From Kiritimatiellia bacterium (GTDB lineage: Bacteria; Verrucomicrobiota; Kiritimatiellia; CAIQIC01; Lenti-01): 40,319 nucleotides of DNA. The stretch spans positions 1 to 40,319 of the forward strand of contig JAFYAC010000114.1 of the NCBI GenBank assembly GCA_017540905.1, read 5' to 3'. The notes below the pieces were generated by a model. That model was not told where the DNA came from. It did no database searches and saw only the letters and a list, made by a program, of their open reading frames with translations. This document shows positions 8,349-17,136 of the stretch, in pieces; the first letter of the stretch is position 1; every line of letters starts with the position of its first letter. Made by a program: the position numbers and the translations under genes.

Positions 8349-9476
8349 TCACTGTCCTTGTCCCTTCACGGCATCCAACAGGTACGCCTTGGATTCACCG
8401 ATTCGGGCATCCAGTTTTGCGTTGACGCGGGCATAATCAACGGGGGCCAAGGCCTCTTCCGGTGTCATCCCCTTTCGGAATACCCGGTTTTCCAAGCCCA
8501 GTTCTTCCAACAATCCCGCCAGACGCTCGTCTTTTCCGGAATCTCCGGTCAAGAAGCAGACGAATGGCTTGTTGAAAACCAGTGAGAAGGCCAGGCAGTG
8601 GAAGGAAGCGGTGACGACCAAATCCGCGTATTTGACGTTGGCCAAAAAATCCACCGGCGACATGGCGTACTTGACTTGCACGCCGCGCCTCAAAAAGTCG
8701 CCGGGGGTCGTCTGGCGCGCGAGTTTGTGCAAATCCCGGCCTTTCAAGACATTCCCCGCCGTTTCCAGAAAGGCCTCGAGTTGACCTCCACGGTTGGTGT
8801 AGCTGAAGACGAACGGGCGTGCCGCGGGGGGACGGGAGGGAATCAACCGCTCCCAGGCATCGCGCCCGGGGAGGAATACGGGATCGACCACCATGGGCAC
8901 GTCGCGCCCCGTCAGCTCCTTGACCAAACGGCAACCCGCGCGTTCCCGCACGCCGATGGAACCGATGTGCCGCAAACAGTGCGCATACGGGGCCTTCAAC
9001 TCCTCCGGGATGGAATCCGTCCCGAAACTCGAGGCGTATGCCACCTTTCTGGAATCCTCCTCCACGAAATCCAGAAGGAATGCGGTGTCGGAACCATTGT
9101 TTTCCGGACACCACACTTGGTCGCTGCCAATCACGAACTTGTCGTATTGCCCCGCCAGGGCGCGCAATTCGGAGGATGACCGGCATTCCCGTGCACTGAT
9201 TTTCAGGAAATCCCTGCGGAACGCCGCGAACCTGCGTTTCCTCAGGGCCATGAACGGCGTTCCCGCCAGGTATTTGAGTGTTTCCGCCAGATGCCCGTGC
9301 AACAGGCTGTGCAGTGCATGATACCCCATGTCGTATTGGTGGCGGCGCGTCGCGTTGCGGTAGTTCAAATACTCGCAATCGAATCCCGCCGAAGCCAGAC
9401 AGGCCTGCAAGGCGTATGCCTGGAGGGCCGCTCCGTAGTTGGCCGCGTCGTGGAATGTCAACAGTCCCAGTTTCAT
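8349..9476 (-). CDS. Polysaccharide pyruvyl transferase family protein (last gene of operon)
   Basis: The 375-residue product matches the WcaK/CsaB-like family, which uses phosphoenolpyruvate to place pyruvyl ketals on glycans or has related transferase roles. Seen: the N-terminal LGLLTFHDAANYGAALQAYA segment, the family hallmark GSDQVW, and a later TASFHCLAFSLVFNKPFVCF segment resembling the conserved C-terminal Rossmann region. I place the start at ATG 9476, which overlaps the stop of the upstream glycosyltransferase as ATGA; a longer in-frame reading to 9536 would only read into that neighbour. Being last in the operon fits a modification step on the repeat unit. Exact acceptor and product are unknown. 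Confidence 0.85.
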   Translation of the reverse strand: MKLGLLTFHDAANYGAALQAYALQACLASAGFDCEYLNYRNATRRHQYDMGYHALHSLLHGHLAETLKYLAGTPFMALRKRRFAAFRRDFLKISARECRSSSELRALAGQYDKFVIGSDQVWCPENNGSDTAFLLDFVEEDSRKVAYASSFGTDSIPEELKAPYAHCLRHIGSIGVRERAGCRLVKELTGRDVPMVVDPVFLPGRDAWERLIPSRPPAARPFVFSYTNRGGQLEAFLETAGNVLKGRDLHKLARQTTPGDFLRRGVQVKYAMSPVDFLANVKYADLVVTASFHCLAFSLVFNKPFVCFLTGDSGKDERLAGLLEELGLENRVFRKGMTPEEALAPVDYARVNAKLDARIGESKAYLLDAVKGQGQ

Positions 9477-10642
9477 TTGCCGCTCCCGAGGATGGACGAG
9501 TAAAGATCCTTGTATTTTTGGGCAATTCGCGGCCAAGAGAAATCACGCTCCAAGTCCAAATCGGCCACGCGTTTTGCAAATCCGCCGTAGTCTTTCAAAA
9601 CCGACTCGATCTTGTCGGCGATTCCGGCAGGCTTCCGGGGGTTGACGGGCCACCCCACCGCACCGTCTTCGTAGTATCCGTCGAAACCTTCATCTCGCGT
9701 GTAGATGATGGGCAAGCCCTGGCTCATGGCTTCAATGTACACGAGACCGAACGATTCGGGAGACGATGGCATCACGAAAACATCATTTTCCCGCAATTCG
9801 TCCACCAGTTGCCCATGGGGCATGTGGTCCTTCAACGCCACCCAAGGGCGCCCGGCGGCAAGGGCTTCGACCTTGGCGATGTAGGGTCGGTCGTGGGGAC
9901 GCTGTGGCAATCCCCGCCCGATGGCCGTCAGTTCAATTTCAACGCCCCGGTCGCGGAGCGTGTCCGCGGCCTGAATCGTTTCCAGCAGACCCTTCCCTTC
10001 GTAGAAGGCCCCTACAAACACCAGTCTGGCCGGAGCATGGGGCATCATGCCGTGGCAATGGCGGTGTTCCAAAAAAACGGGGTCGATGCCAGAAGGGATG
10101 ATGCTGGAGTTCCGGAGGATTTTTTCGCGGAACCGGGAGCGGGACGCGTACTCCGCGAGTTTGCGGCGGTATTTCGGCCCCAGGAACACCACATGGGCCG
10201 CCGAACCAAGGGTTTGCAAAAATTGGCCGCGTTCCCACGGAAACCACTTGAAATAGGAGTTCAAATCCGTGTTCCGGACAGTGGTCACATAGGGCTTCGA
10301 ATGGCGTTCGGCCAGTTCCCGGGCCACGGATCCATCCACGCACAGCATGTGGGCATGGATGATGTCGACCTTGGACATGTCAATGGTGTCTTCCACCGCG
10401 CCGACAATGGCCTTGATCTTTTGGCGGAAACAAAACTTGTGCCACCATTTCAGCCGGGTGGAATAATGCAGGGCGGAGCCCGCGACGGAGAAATCGATGG
10501 CCTGCTTCCCGATCCTGTCGTGGTTGCGGCTGTTCAACGGAACGAAAACCTGCTGGCGGCAACCCAAAGAGTCCAGTCCGGCAAACAAACGCCTGTAGAC
10601 TTCGGTTCCGCCGTAGCTGTTGGCAATGTGCAGGATGTTCAT
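9473..10642 (-). CDS. Glycosyltransferase family 4 (GT-B fold)
   Basis: A 389-residue retaining-type glycosyltransferase. It has an N-terminal domain starting MNILHIANSYGGTEVYRRL, a linker near residues 180-186 (IIPSGID), and a C-terminal domain with LVFVGAFYEGKGLLE. The EX7E nucleotide-sugar motif lies at E296...E304 within PSSPESFGLVYIEAMSQGLP. The family moves a sugar from an NDP donor onto a lipid-linked glycan on the cytoplasmic face of the inner membrane; donor and linkage cannot be read from sequence. ATG 10642 follows the MurB-like gene by 4 nt, and no independent ribosome binding site is evident. It overlaps the next gene by 4 nt. Confidence 0.9.
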   Translation of the reverse strand: MNILHIANSYGGTEVYRRLFAGLDSLGCRQQVFVPLNSRNHDRIGKQAIDFSVAGSALHYSTRLKWWHKFCFRQKIKAIVGAVEDTIDMSKVDIIHAHMLCVDGSVARELAERHSKPYVTTVRNTDLNSYFKWFPWERGQFLQTLGSAAHVVFLGPKYRRKLAEYASRSRFREKILRNSSIIPSGIDPVFLEHRHCHGMMPHAPARLVFVGAFYEGKGLLETIQAADTLRDRGVEIELTAIGRGLPQRPHDRPYIAKVEALAAGRPWVALKDHMPHGQLVDELRENDVFVMPSSPESFGLVYIEAMSQGLPIIYTRDEGFDGYYEDGAVGWPVNPRKPAGIADKIESVLKDYGGFAKRVADLDLERDFSWPRIAQKYKDLYSSILGSGK

Positions 10643-10646
10643 GGCA

Positions 10647-11504
10647 TCATTCGAAAACCCGTATTTCCAATTCGCATTCTTGGCCCAACATCCGGTGGGC
10701 CCGTTGCATTTTTCCGACCAGTTTTTTGAAATCCGACAGTGTCCCGGCGCCGTGGTTGCCAATCCAATTGGACGTTTTCCGGGAAAAGGCAAGAGCCCCG
10801 CTGCGGGGATGCAGCCAGCGGAAGGCGCGGAAAACGAACTTGTTCCCCCGCTTGAACACGGAGCCGCAACTTGGAAGGCCCGCATCCAGCCACTTGCGGC
10901 TCGTTTCCAGGCGTTCCTGGATTTTGCGCTCCGTTTCGTCCGGGGACTGGGGCGACAGGCGGAGGATTGCGCCCAAAACCAGACAGGATCGCGCCTGGTA
11001 GGGGGACGTCCGGTAGCCGAATGCCGACGGGGTTGCGGTTTCCCGGTGGATTTCCCCGGTGTCCAACTCCAGAATGTCGACGGCTTCCAGGTGATTGGCA
11101 ATGGATTGCCCCAAACCGCGCCCCCGGCCGGCATTCATGTAAACGCACCCTCCCACACTGGCCGGAAGCGAAAAGAGGTATTCCAAGCCGCCGTAACCGC
11201 CTTTTTGGGCAAAGCGGACAAGGCGCTGGATCCGAACGGAACAACCCGCGCGGAAGCGTCCGCCTCCCAGATTGGACAAGGAGTCGTCCACATGCATCAA
11301 ATCCACGATGGGGGATTTCACCCGTTCGGCAAAGACGACATTGCTTCCGGCCCCCAGCCAATGGCAGGTTTTCCGTCCTGACGCCATCCGGAGGGCCAAT
11401 TCCCTCAATTCTTCCACGCTTTCGGGTTCATGGACTTCGGCGCCGACCGCCTGCAAGCGCATCGTGCTGTAGGGGACCAGCGACCTGTCCCGGTATGTTT
11501 TCAT
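10647..11504 (-). CDS. murB: MurB homologue (UDP-N-acetylenolpyruvoylglucosamine reductase) inside a polysaccharide operon
   Basis: The 285-residue flavoprotein has the MurB layout: FAD-binding LGAGSN (50-55), SLPASVGGCVYMNAG (112-126), FGYR (162-165), a catalytic-type serine at S215 in CGSVFKRG, and a C-terminal glutamate near E280 in ELEIR. MurB normally reduces the enolpyruvyl ether of UDP-GlcNAc to the lactyl ether, giving UDP-MurNAc for peptidoglycan. Here it overlaps the upstream GT2 by 4 nt (ATGA) and lies among exopolysaccharide genes, with no mur, fts or ddl genes nearby. It could be the cell's only MurB in an odd place, or a paralogue making a lactyl-ether sugar for the exopolysaccharide. 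The key residues look intact, so a reductase role is likely. Confidence 0.85.
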   Translation of the reverse strand: MKTYRDRSLVPYSTMRLQAVGAEVHEPESVEELRELALRMASGRKTCHWLGAGSNVVFAERVKSPIVDLMHVDDSLSNLGGGRFRAGCSVRIQRLVRFAQKGGYGGLEYLFSLPASVGGCVYMNAGRGRGLGQSIANHLEAVDILELDTGEIHRETATPSAFGYRTSPYQARSCLVLGAILRLSPQSPDETERKIQERLETSRKWLDAGLPSCGSVFKRGNKFVFRAFRWLHPRSGALAFSRKTSNWIGNHGAGTLSDFKKLVGKMQRAHRMLGQECELEIRVFE

Positions 11505-12400
11505 CGGTCGCCATCCTCACGTTCGCAAGCCGACAAAGCGGCCAGTTTTTCACGCAGGAAGCGCGTTTTCGGGGTTTCCCGTCCCAGCGCCTTGAAAGAG
11601 GCGCCCCAAAGAGCCCACCGGATTTGGCCCCGCAATGCCTTCCAGAATCGTGCGGCGGGAATTCCGTGCCGTCTGCACCAATCCGCACGGACTTTCCATT
11701 GACGCACGGTGGAGCCGATGCTCGACTCCCGCTGGTCGGTCAGATGACGGTAACTCATGTTCCAATCGCACGCGATTTTCCCCCCGCCGGCGCGCATGCG
11801 GTGGTGGATGTCCCGTTCTTCCCCGTACATGAATACCGTTTCGTCGAAAAGCCCGGCGGCTTCGAACGCGCTTTTCCGCAGGGCGAAACAGGACCCCTGG
11901 ATGCACTCCCACCGCGGGAAGTACATCCCGGTACGGTTGCTCCAGGCCACCAAGGCATTGCCGAAACAAGAGGGCGGAAGTCCCCCGGACCAGAGGAAAC
12001 TCCTCCCCCGTTCCCCGTTTCCCAGCAGTTGGCGCATGCCCAGCAAAACGAGGGACTCGTCCTTGTCGAATGCCTTGCATATCTGTCCGGGGGTGGCGCC
12101 CGTCAGGCGAACGTCCGGATTCATGACCAGGATGACGGGGGCACTGGCCGCACGGATTCCGACATTGTTTCCCTGCCCGTATCCGCCGTTGTGCGTATTG
12201 CAGAGATACTTCAGGGAAAGCGCTGGGAATTGCGCCGCCAACGAAGCGTGCCGTTCATCGCTTCCCGCCGCTTCGTTGTCGACAACGATTGCCTCCAAGC
12301 CATTCCCGATGTCGTTGCGGGCCTGCAAGGTTTCAAGACATGGCACGATGTGCCTGTCGGAACGGTATGTCACGATGACGGCGGACAACATGGTTTTCAT
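11501..12400 (-). CDS. Glycosyltransferase family 2, rhamnosyltransferase-like
   Basis: A 299-residue GT-A glycosyltransferase. The N-terminus reads LSAVIVTYRSDRHIVPCLET, followed by EAIVVDN and the metal-binding region VILVMNPDVRL, where NPDV is typical of the rhamnosyltransferase-like GT2 branch. Later parts include GSCFALRKSAFEAAGLFDE and the catalytic-region residues in MYGEERDIHHRMR. A basic, partly amphipathic C-terminus may touch the membrane. ATG 12400 follows the polymerase stop by 3 nt. Donor sugar is unknown; the rhamnosyl label comes from family resemblance only. Confidence 0.88.
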   Translation of the reverse strand: MKTMLSAVIVTYRSDRHIVPCLETLQARNDIGNGLEAIVVDNEAAGSDERHASLAAQFPALSLKYLCNTHNGGYGQGNNVGIRAASAPVILVMNPDVRLTGATPGQICKAFDKDESLVLLGMRQLLGNGERGRSFLWSGGLPPSCFGNALVAWSNRTGMYFPRWECIQGSCFALRKSAFEAAGLFDETVFMYGEERDIHHRMRAGGGKIACDWNMSYRHLTDQRESSIGSTVRQWKVRADWCRRHGIPAARFWKALRGQIRWALWGASFKALGRETPKTRFLREKLAALSACEREDGDR

Positions 12401-12403
12401 GGG

Positions 12404-13654
12404 TCAACCACGGGCCTCTGGAAGGGAATTCCTTTCCTTGAAATACATCCGGGTGACGGCCAAAAGGCAAAAGACGAGGGTCATCATCCTCGGGCGGACA
12501 TTGTACCAGTATGAGATGTTGCCCCACAAGGGGATGATCGCCATGGCATACATCAACAAGACACCGGAAAAGTTCATTTCATGCTTCACGACCCTGTTCA
12601 ACACGAACTTGAACAAAAAGTGCAGGCACAAAACCATCGATATCATGCCAATCAGCCCCAAATCGGCATAGAAGACCCCCAAGACGCTTGTGAACACGTT
12701 TGTCGCGATTCCGGTTTGCAAAAAGTAGTGCCATTGCAACGTGTCCCCATTCGGCAAAATGGGAGAATAAAACAGCGGGAAAATCCTGTAAAATGAATAA
12801 ACGGGCGGGTAATTGTGGTAATAATGGCAGAAGTGGACAAAAGGCTGACCGGCATAGGCAATGAGGCCGCCGGAAGTGCCCGTCGAGCGGAAATGGAATC
12901 TGGCAACCGTGACGGCCGCGAAATAGGCCACCAGCAAATAGGCCAATGTGGATCCAGCAATGAACAACACGCGCTTTTGCTTCTTCGAAAAATACGGACG
13001 GAAAAAGAGCACGGAAAATGCCGCCATGTAGATCCAAAACAGGGGGCGGGAGCGGTCCACGCTCAGCAGCGAAATGAACACGCGCATCAGCGTCGTGCAG
13101 AAGAGAAGCAAATTGAAGAGAAAGTGGCGGTGCAAAAAGCACAAACTGAAAAAGAAGAACGGCAACATGAAGAACGAGAAATCGGCAAAATAATTCAGGA
13201 AGGAGGCAGCACCTCCCCTGGTTGTCGCGGCGACGCCGTCGGCTGTCCGGGATTCGATTTTCATTTCCTGCAAATCGCTGTGCAAGACGGTCGACACACC
13301 CCTGAACATGAGCAGAACCGTGACAACCAGCAATGCCATGTACGCGAAACAGATGAGGTTGAAAAAGCGCTCGTCTTTCAGGACGATTTGCCTCGGTGGA
13401 TTCCTTGCGACTTTTTGGAACGGGAGAATCAGCAACGTGATCAACGCGCAATAGAGGAATGTCGGCATGAACGTCACGTCGTCCGCCGATGCGCTCACGT
13501 TGATCCCATAAAAATCGTTGACATCGATCAGAATGGAAAAGAACCCGGAAATGGCGTAGAGGACGGCCATCAAGGAGGCAACGCCGAACGTGCGCGTTTG
13601 GCGCCACAGGAGACAGGCCAGGATTGAAAAGTAGATGAATGGAACGGCGACCAT
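12404..13654 (-). CDS. O-antigen/exopolysaccharide polymerase-like membrane protein (Wzy type)
   Basis: A 416-residue integral membrane protein with about ten hydrophobic segments, a large central periplasmic-type loop around SRTADGVAATTRGG, and very high aromatic content. Wzy proteins are poorly conserved, so the call rests on topology, length and position between glycosyltransferase and flippase genes of a Wzx/Wzy locus. I chose ATG 13654, 13 nt after the stop of the upstream gene; an in-frame extension to 13807 would read through that neighbour and adds a basic, non-membrane stretch. It would join repeat units on the periplasmic face. Confidence 0.78.
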   Translation of the reverse strand: MVAVPFIYFSILACLLWRQTRTFGVASLMAVLYAISGFFSILIDVNDFYGINVSASADDVTFMPTFLYCALITLLILPFQKVARNPPRQIVLKDERFFNLICFAYMALLVVTVLLMFRGVSTVLHSDLQEMKIESRTADGVAATTRGGAASFLNYFADFSFFMLPFFFFSLCFLHRHFLFNLLLFCTTLMRVFISLLSVDRSRPLFWIYMAAFSVLFFRPYFSKKQKRVLFIAGSTLAYLLVAYFAAVTVARFHFRSTGTSGGLIAYAGQPFVHFCHYYHNYPPVYSFYRIFPLFYSPILPNGDTLQWHYFLQTGIATNVFTSVLGVFYADLGLIGMISMVLCLHFLFKFVLNRVVKHEMNFSGVLLMYAMAIIPLWGNISYWYNVRPRMMTLVFCLLAVTRMYFKERNSLPEARG

Positions 13655-13667
13655 CGGTGTTTTCCCG

Positions 13668-14885
13668 CTACATGAGAGACTTGATTTTTTCCGCAAACGA
13701 TTCGAAACACGCCGTTGCAATGTCCCGCGCTTTTGTGCGGGCCTTTCCAACGGGAACGGGATTGGCCAGCGCCGCCTCGAATTGTGCAAGCGCTTTTTGG
13801 CCGTCATTCCCGGACAAGCCCAACGTCTGGATGTCCACGGAAGCCGCTCCCAATCCCAGGACCTCCAGCAACCCCGTCATTTTGTGTTCATAGGACAAGG
13901 AAATGAAGGGAACCGCGTTGTTGATGGCAAAGACGATGCTGTGGTAGCGTGCCCCGACGACCAGTTGGGCATTGGCAACGATGGCTTGTTGCACGTCGGA
14001 GCTGAGGGTGTCAGGCAAAACCAGGATGCGTTCCGGTTGGGAATGGCGTTCCCTCAAGCGGAGGAAGTACGCGTGGTCGCCCCCGTTGCCACGCCCATAG
14101 AGCTGGGGCAAGAGGACAATCCTGGCGTTTGGGAAGCGTTTGGACAACAAGTCCATGACTTGAAAATAAAATCCGTCTATGACCTCTTGGGAGGCATTTC
14201 GGTAGGCGACGTGCCAAGTCAAGGAATTTGGGACAAACACCACATACCGGTTGCCCAGCTTCCCGGCCACTTCGGCGGGAATTGGCTCTGCGGGGGAATC
14301 CAGAAAAGCCGAGTCAATCGACGGAACATAGCTCAAGCCCATCTTGTCCGCGAACGCCATGGTTTTGGCATCGCGGATGGACAGGAAGTCGAAGCGACCC
14401 AACACGTTGGCGCATTCGCGCCAGAAGAGGCGGTCGCCTTTTTGGCCTTCGGGTGCCGGGCCGAACGAAGGGGAATAATAGGCGAAAGGTTTCTTTTCCT
14501 GGAGGACCATCCAGTCCACCAGCAACATGTACCAGCTGCGGAACGGGCCCAGGCAAATGCCGCTGGGCGCGGAAATGACCAAGTCGGCATTCCTGATCCG
14601 CCGGCGCAAGAGGCGATATCCGGGACGGATATGGGTCAGCAACCAGCGGAAATGGAAAAGGAATGCCCATTTCGCGAGTGTTTGAAGGTGGCGGATCGGG
14701 ATGTTTTCGTAGACGACGTTGGGGGCCTTGACCTGCAACCCTCCAAAACCGGATGAAGAAACACCCATGAAGACGATGCGGATGGCGGCGTCCGGGTAGC
14801 GCTTGGACAACGCCCGGACCAACGCGCGGTGCGCGGCTTCGTCGCCGCGGTTGCCGGTGGGTTGGTTGACGATGAGGATGTTCAT
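13668..14885 (-). CDS. Polysaccharide pyruvyl transferase family protein (internal gene)
   Basis: A 405-residue member of the same broad family as the gene at 8349-9476, but from a different branch. The N-terminus reads MNILIVNQPTGNRGDEAAHR, where the GD-containing loop is typical of CsaB/WcaK proteins. The C-terminal half has VVGARYHSIVFAINNAVPF followed by SLSYEHKMTGLLEVLGL, a strong family signature. ATG 14885 overlaps the FrhB-like gene by 4 nt (ATGA). The adjacent FrhB-like gene is a common partner of this branch in capsule loci. Substrate is unknown. Confidence 0.88.
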   Translation of the reverse strand: MNILIVNQPTGNRGDEAAHRALVRALSKRYPDAAIRIVFMGVSSSGFGGLQVKAPNVVYENIPIRHLQTLAKWAFLFHFRWLLTHIRPGYRLLRRRIRNADLVISAPSGICLGPFRSWYMLLVDWMVLQEKKPFAYYSPSFGPAPEGQKGDRLFWRECANVLGRFDFLSIRDAKTMAFADKMGLSYVPSIDSAFLDSPAEPIPAEVAGKLGNRYVVFVPNSLTWHVAYRNASQEVIDGFYFQVMDLLSKRFPNARIVLLPQLYGRGNGGDHAYFLRLRERHSQPERILVLPDTLSSDVQQAIVANAQLVVGARYHSIVFAINNAVPFISLSYEHKMTGLLEVLGLGAASVDIQTLGLSGNDGQKALAQFEAALANPVPVGKARTKARDIATACFESFAEKIKSLM

Positions 14886-15802
14886 AGTTTGAGCCTCGAC
14901 AACAGCTTGGAGTGCAGTTTCAGTATTGTTGGTGAAGAAAAAACCACAGTCCTGTACCAAGACCAATGTTGGAGCTTCAAAAGCCATTTTCTCCTGAACG
15001 GGTGGGTTGCATATCCTTCCTTCCGGAGAATGGTTTCGCGTTGTGATTGGAATGCCTTTTCGTCCCCGATTCGGACAAGGGAACACACCGTGGATTCTTC
15101 GAGGATTTTTTCGCCGAGAGGCGTCCGGGCGACGACAAGCGATTCGCCACTCGTTTCGGTGTGCCTGAATTCCGGCAACCAGGGGTCGGCCAGTGAAATG
15201 TCGGCATTCTTGTTGAGCGTATCCTGGCAGTACAAGCACCTCTTCGGGCTGCAGAGACGCGAATGAAAGACATCCGACCATAAACTGGCATTGTTTTTCA
15301 CGAAAACGGAGTTGCCGTTTTTCAGCGTAATCTGGATGCCACTTGGCCAACCGTTGCCACGGTAACGCAAGGTGGAGACATCCTCCTTTCGTATGCGCAA
15401 CAATTTAAGCAAGCACTCCGTTGCAAGCATGGATTGTTGGGAAGAACAGGTCAATCCAAGCAGGAAGCACGCATGTCCTGCGCGTTCCAGAAGGATGCGG
15501 ATCGAAGCCGTCTGGCACGGAAGGCAAAAACACGCAAAAGTCCCCCTGATTTCCGAAACATGAGACCGTATGAAACCAACCAGGTCCATGTCTTGGTAAA
15601 TCGATCCCGTGGGATGGTAATCCTCCCATTTGTAAATCAAACGCGGAGCATATCGCAGGGTGTTTGGGTCAAATTCAAACGTAAGGGAAGTATTGACTTG
15701 GCCGCTCGAAAAGAGATGTCCCAAAAGCGCCGATCCGACGCCACCCGAAGTGGCCGCGTAGCGCAAATTGGAATCGATTGCATGGCCGACGAACGTTTTC
15801 AC
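14882..15802 (-). CDS. FrhB/FdhB-type (coenzyme F420 hydrogenase beta subunit) protein, no N-terminal ferredoxin domain
   Basis: The product is about 306 residues. The start region has the family's YAATSGGVGSALLGHLF, equivalent to the SSGGV segment of FrhB_FdhB_N. Cysteines follow in CFCLPCQ, and later in CSPKRCLYCQDTLNKNADIS, the usual Cys-rich FrhB_FdhB_C segment. The family binds flavin and iron-sulfur clusters; polysaccharide-locus members probably do a redox step on a sugar or pyruvyl group. Unlike many relatives there is no N-terminal 4Fe-4S ferredoxin domain. I chose GTG 15802, which overlaps the flippase stop as GTGA with AAGGAG about 10 nt upstream; ATG 15838 is the alternative. Confidence 0.8.
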   Translation of the reverse strand: MKTFVGHAIDSNLRYAATSGGVGSALLGHLFSSGQVNTSLTFEFDPNTLRYAPRLIYKWEDYHPTGSIYQDMDLVGFIRSHVSEIRGTFACFCLPCQTASIRILLERAGHACFLLGLTCSSQQSMLATECLLKLLRIRKEDVSTLRYRGNGWPSGIQITLKNGNSVFVKNNASLWSDVFHSRLCSPKRCLYCQDTLNKNADISLADPWLPEFRHTETSGESLVVARTPLGEKILEESTVCSLVRIGDEKAFQSQRETILRKEGYATHPFRRKWLLKLQHWSWYRTVVFSSPTILKLHSKLLSRLKL

Positions 15803-17136
15803 GTGAATGTTCTCCTTCCCCTCCAGAGAACTTTCCATCCCGTCAGCAAGGCATTTCCCTGGAGGAGAAAAATCCGGTGATAGGGGGGGATTGCCAGATT
15901 GGCCAGCCACCCAGTCACTGCGACGGTCGCCAAGGTGACCCAAGCCGCGCCGAGGACGCCAAACCTTGGAAGGACAACCCAATTCAAGGCAACACATACC
16001 ACACATCCCAACAAGTTGCGGATGACGGCCCATTTTTGGATACCTTCGATGATGATGATGCTTCCGGCAGAAGCGGAAAGGGCCATGCCGACGGTCTTCC
16101 AGATCAAAACCTGCAAAATGGGAACGGCAGGGGCGTATTTCGCTCCGTATGTCCAGCCAACCAGCCAAGGCGCGCAAAGCGAAACCCCCAAGGAAACAAG
16201 AGCGGCAAGCCAGGTCACGCCTCCGACTACATCAAGCGCTTTCTTCTTGTAGGCTGCTGGGTTGTTCTGGCGGAGTTGGACCAGGAGGGGCGTCACGGTC
16301 TGGACAAGCACGGTGGGGAGGAAAAGGACGACGTTGAGGAACATGCCTGCGGTGGCGAAGTAGCCGACGCCCTCCTTGCTGACCAAGTGCTTGATCATGA
16401 CCTGGTCGATGCGTTGGTAGACGATGACGGCGGCCCCGGACAGGAGAAGGGGGAAGGATTCCGCAAGCAGGAAGGGGATGCGGCGGGAATCGAAGCGCCA
16501 GTCGCGGAAACGGCCGACCTGGGTTTGGTAGGCGCGGGCATAGCCCGCGGCGAGGAGGTAGAAGTCAAATCCCGTTGCGAGGATGAACCACGTCAGGGAC
16601 ATCTTCCGCCAGAGGAGAACGATTTTGATTCCCGCCCCCAGGAGGGTGCGCAGGATCTGGGATTTGACGACATACTCGTTTTTGACGATGGACGTGAAAT
16701 AATTCCGCGTGACATTGAAAGGAAAGGCGAAAAGGCAGAGCCCGTACGCCGCAATGACCTTGCGGGTGTACGCGTCGTCTTCCGTGGCCGCGACGATGAT
16801 CAAAAGGAGGATGTAGGCGAGAACGGCAAATCCCATGCGCAATGCAAAGCAAGTTCCCATGATGGCATCGCGGGATTCGGGTTCCTTGGCCAATTCGCGG
16901 ATTTCGATGTTGCCGAGGCCGAATTCCGAAGCGACCTCAAAGAGGGCGACGAAACTGATGACGTAGTTCATCAGACCGTACTTTTCGGGGCCGAGATAAC
17001 GTCCGACGAGGATGCCGACGAAAAGGACGCCGACCATGCTCACCGCCTTGCCGAGCATGGCCCACGCTACATTGCTGGCTACCTTGCGTCGGTTTTCGGA
17101 AAGAGAGTTCCAGCGCTGGCGTAAATTCAAGGGCAT
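15799..17136 (-). CDS. Wzx-type polysaccharide flippase
   Basis: A 445-residue polytopic membrane protein of the MATE-like/oligosaccharidyl-lipid flippase superfamily, with about twelve to fourteen hydrophobic segments. The N-terminal ASNVAWAMLGKAVSMVGVLF and GRYLGPEKYGLMNYVISFVA are typical of Wzx (polysaccharide synthesis family). It would move the undecaprenyl-linked repeat unit across the inner membrane for the polymerase. ATG 17136 overlaps the upstream GT2 by 10 nt. A longer reading to 17337 would lie within that gene and lacks membrane character. Confidence 0.92.
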   Translation of the reverse strand: MPLNLRQRWNSLSENRRKVASNVAWAMLGKAVSMVGVLFVGILVGRYLGPEKYGLMNYVISFVALFEVASEFGLGNIEIRELAKEPESRDAIMGTCFALRMGFAVLAYILLLIIVAATEDDAYTRKVIAAYGLCLFAFPFNVTRNYFTSIVKNEYVVKSQILRTLLGAGIKIVLLWRKMSLTWFILATGFDFYLLAAGYARAYQTQVGRFRDWRFDSRRIPFLLAESFPLLLSGAAVIVYQRIDQVMIKHLVSKEGVGYFATAGMFLNVVLFLPTVLVQTVTPLLVQLRQNNPAAYKKKALDVVGGVTWLAALVSLGVSLCAPWLVGWTYGAKYAPAVPILQVLIWKTVGMALSASAGSIIIIEGIQKWAVIRNLLGCVVCVALNWVVLPRFGVLGAAWVTLATVAVTGWLANLAIPPYHRIFLLQGNALLTGWKVLWRGRRTFT

